Shown piece after piece: positions 32,673 through 33,218 of a stretch of 33,218 nt of DNA. Source of the stretch: Maridesulfovibrio bastinii DSM 16055 (GTDB taxonomy: Bacteria > Desulfobacterota > Desulfovibrionia > Desulfovibrionales > Desulfovibrionaceae); NCBI RefSeq assembly GCF_000429985.1, contig NZ_AUCX01000027.1, positions 1 to 33,218 of the forward strand, in the 5' to 3' direction. The position numbers and the translations under genes are program-made. The notes under the pieces were generated by a model. That model ran no database searches, was not told the DNA's origin, and saw only the letters and a program-made list of their open reading frames with translations. The number at the start of each line of letters is the position of its first letter. Position 1 is the stretch's first letter.

Positions 32673-33218
32673 ATGTCTAAATATTACTCCACCGCAGAAA
32701 TAGCACAATGCATTGAATTAACAGTAATGACTGTTACTCGTCGTGCTAAACGTGAAGGTTGGCCGTCTCGTGCCCGTTCTGGCAAAGGCGGCGGCAAGGA
32801 GTATGCTTTTGATGGTCTACCGGAGTCAGTTCAGACCGCGATTTTGAAAGCTGAGGCTGAAAAAGCTCCAGCCATTCAAATTGAAGACAATAAGGGACCA
32901 CGCCTAGAGAATTTATCAGATAAAAAACGCGCCACAGCTCTGGCCAGAGCCGATCTTGTTGCCCTCTACACTGATCATATTGACCGCGCGACAAGAGGCA
33001 GTAAGACGGACGCCAGAGCCAAATTTATTTCTGCGTATCAGGCTGGCGCATGGTCCCGCATTTTAGAAATACTCGGTCCCAATGTTTCCTGGAAAACAAT
33101 TGAGCGTTGGAAGCTGCAACTATGTAAAAACAAAACAGTTGTAGCAATCGCTGATAAACGTGGCATCCATAATTCAAGTCATAGCGTTATGACGGATGAA
33201 CACGAAAATATCTTACTG
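32673..33218 (+). CDS. Mu-like transposase MuA, N-terminal part (cut by window end)
   Basis: 182 codons without a stop up to the window edge. The first 65 residues are a Mu-type HTH domain: YYSTAEIAQCIELTVMTVTR, then REGWPSRARSGKGGGKEYAF and LPESVQ, the block that binds the phage enhancer in Mu. The following helical region (ALARADLVALYTDHIDRA onward, with AYQAGAWSRILEILG and VSWKTIERWK) matches the end-binding domains of MuA. The catalytic DDE domain would lie beyond the window. The start is ATG 32673; an ATG five bases upstream is out of frame. The Shine-Dalgarno is weak (AAAAGAG). Confidence 0.92.
   Translation, partial: MSKYYSTAEIAQCIELTVMTVTRRAKREGWPSRARSGKGGGKEYAFDGLPESVQTAILKAEAEKAPAIQIEDNKGPRLENLSDKKRATALARADLVALYTDHIDRATRGSKTDARAKFISAYQAGAWSRILEILGPNVSWKTIERWKLQLCKNKTVVAIADKRGIHNSSHSVMTDEHENILL

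Larger units (their letters stand above)
31212..33218. mobile_element. left end of a Mu-like transposable prophage (partial)
   Basis: The order is repressor (minus), operator region, two small early regulators (plus), then MuA-type transposase. This is the Mu-type early region. The prophage runs past the window end. The left end must lie left of 31212; a candidate is the TGTA at 30211, with direct repeats after it. The coordinates here cover only the certain part. Confidence 0.85.

Overview
The window looks like chromosome of a Desulfovibrio-like sulfate reducer. This is an inference from gene style (pyruvate kinase of the GPKIR type, Desulfovibrio-type sensor kinase, AT-rich housekeeping genes beside more GC-rich imports); no taxonomic marker is present. 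Three blocks can be told apart.

Block 1 (position 1 or earlier to 19281) is a mobile defence island. Its right edge is a 50-base 3' fragment of a tRNA-Lys(CTT) gene (19232-19281) with no 5' half, next to a tyrosine integrase (17887-19071, minus). The intact tRNA and the left junction should lie left of the window. From left to right it holds: an abortive-infection (Abi_C) protein; a type I restriction-modification operon (half-size specificity protein, hsdM, RhuM, full hsdS, DUF2188 protein, hsdR, YgjP-type metallopeptidase); a two-gene Kiwa-like system (kwaA, kwaB) inserted between the hsdS side and hsdR; a leftward mobile-element module (AlpA-like small protein, inovirus Gp2/YagK-type protein with an HHFH motif, RNase HI); a DUF927-like protein with a broken ATP-binding site; a ribbon-helix-helix/coiled-coil protein translationally coupled to a Fic protein, behind a large palindrome; and the integrase. 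A 27-base imperfect direct repeat occurs just before (1294-1320) and just after (11973-11999) the RM/Kiwa cassette, which suggests the cassette moves as a unit.

Block 2 (19282-30169) is ordinary host chromosome: two tandem secreted papain-like peptidases, an unknown polar protein, an iron-type alcohol dehydrogenase overlapping a PAS sensor histidine kinase, an unknown membrane-anchored protein, a Skp/OmpH-like lipoprotein and pyruvate kinase.

Block 3 (certain from 31212, perhaps from about 30211, to the end) is the left, early-control end of a Mu-like transposable prophage: a leftward C-type repressor with a perfect heptad coiled coil, a divergent operator/promoter region, two small regulators and the start of the MuA transposase, cut by the window end.

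The best candidate for an unusual system is the layered defence operon at 1577-11855. Its type I RM subunits, Kiwa genes and four accessory genes are packed with overlaps or very short gaps and share flanking repeats.
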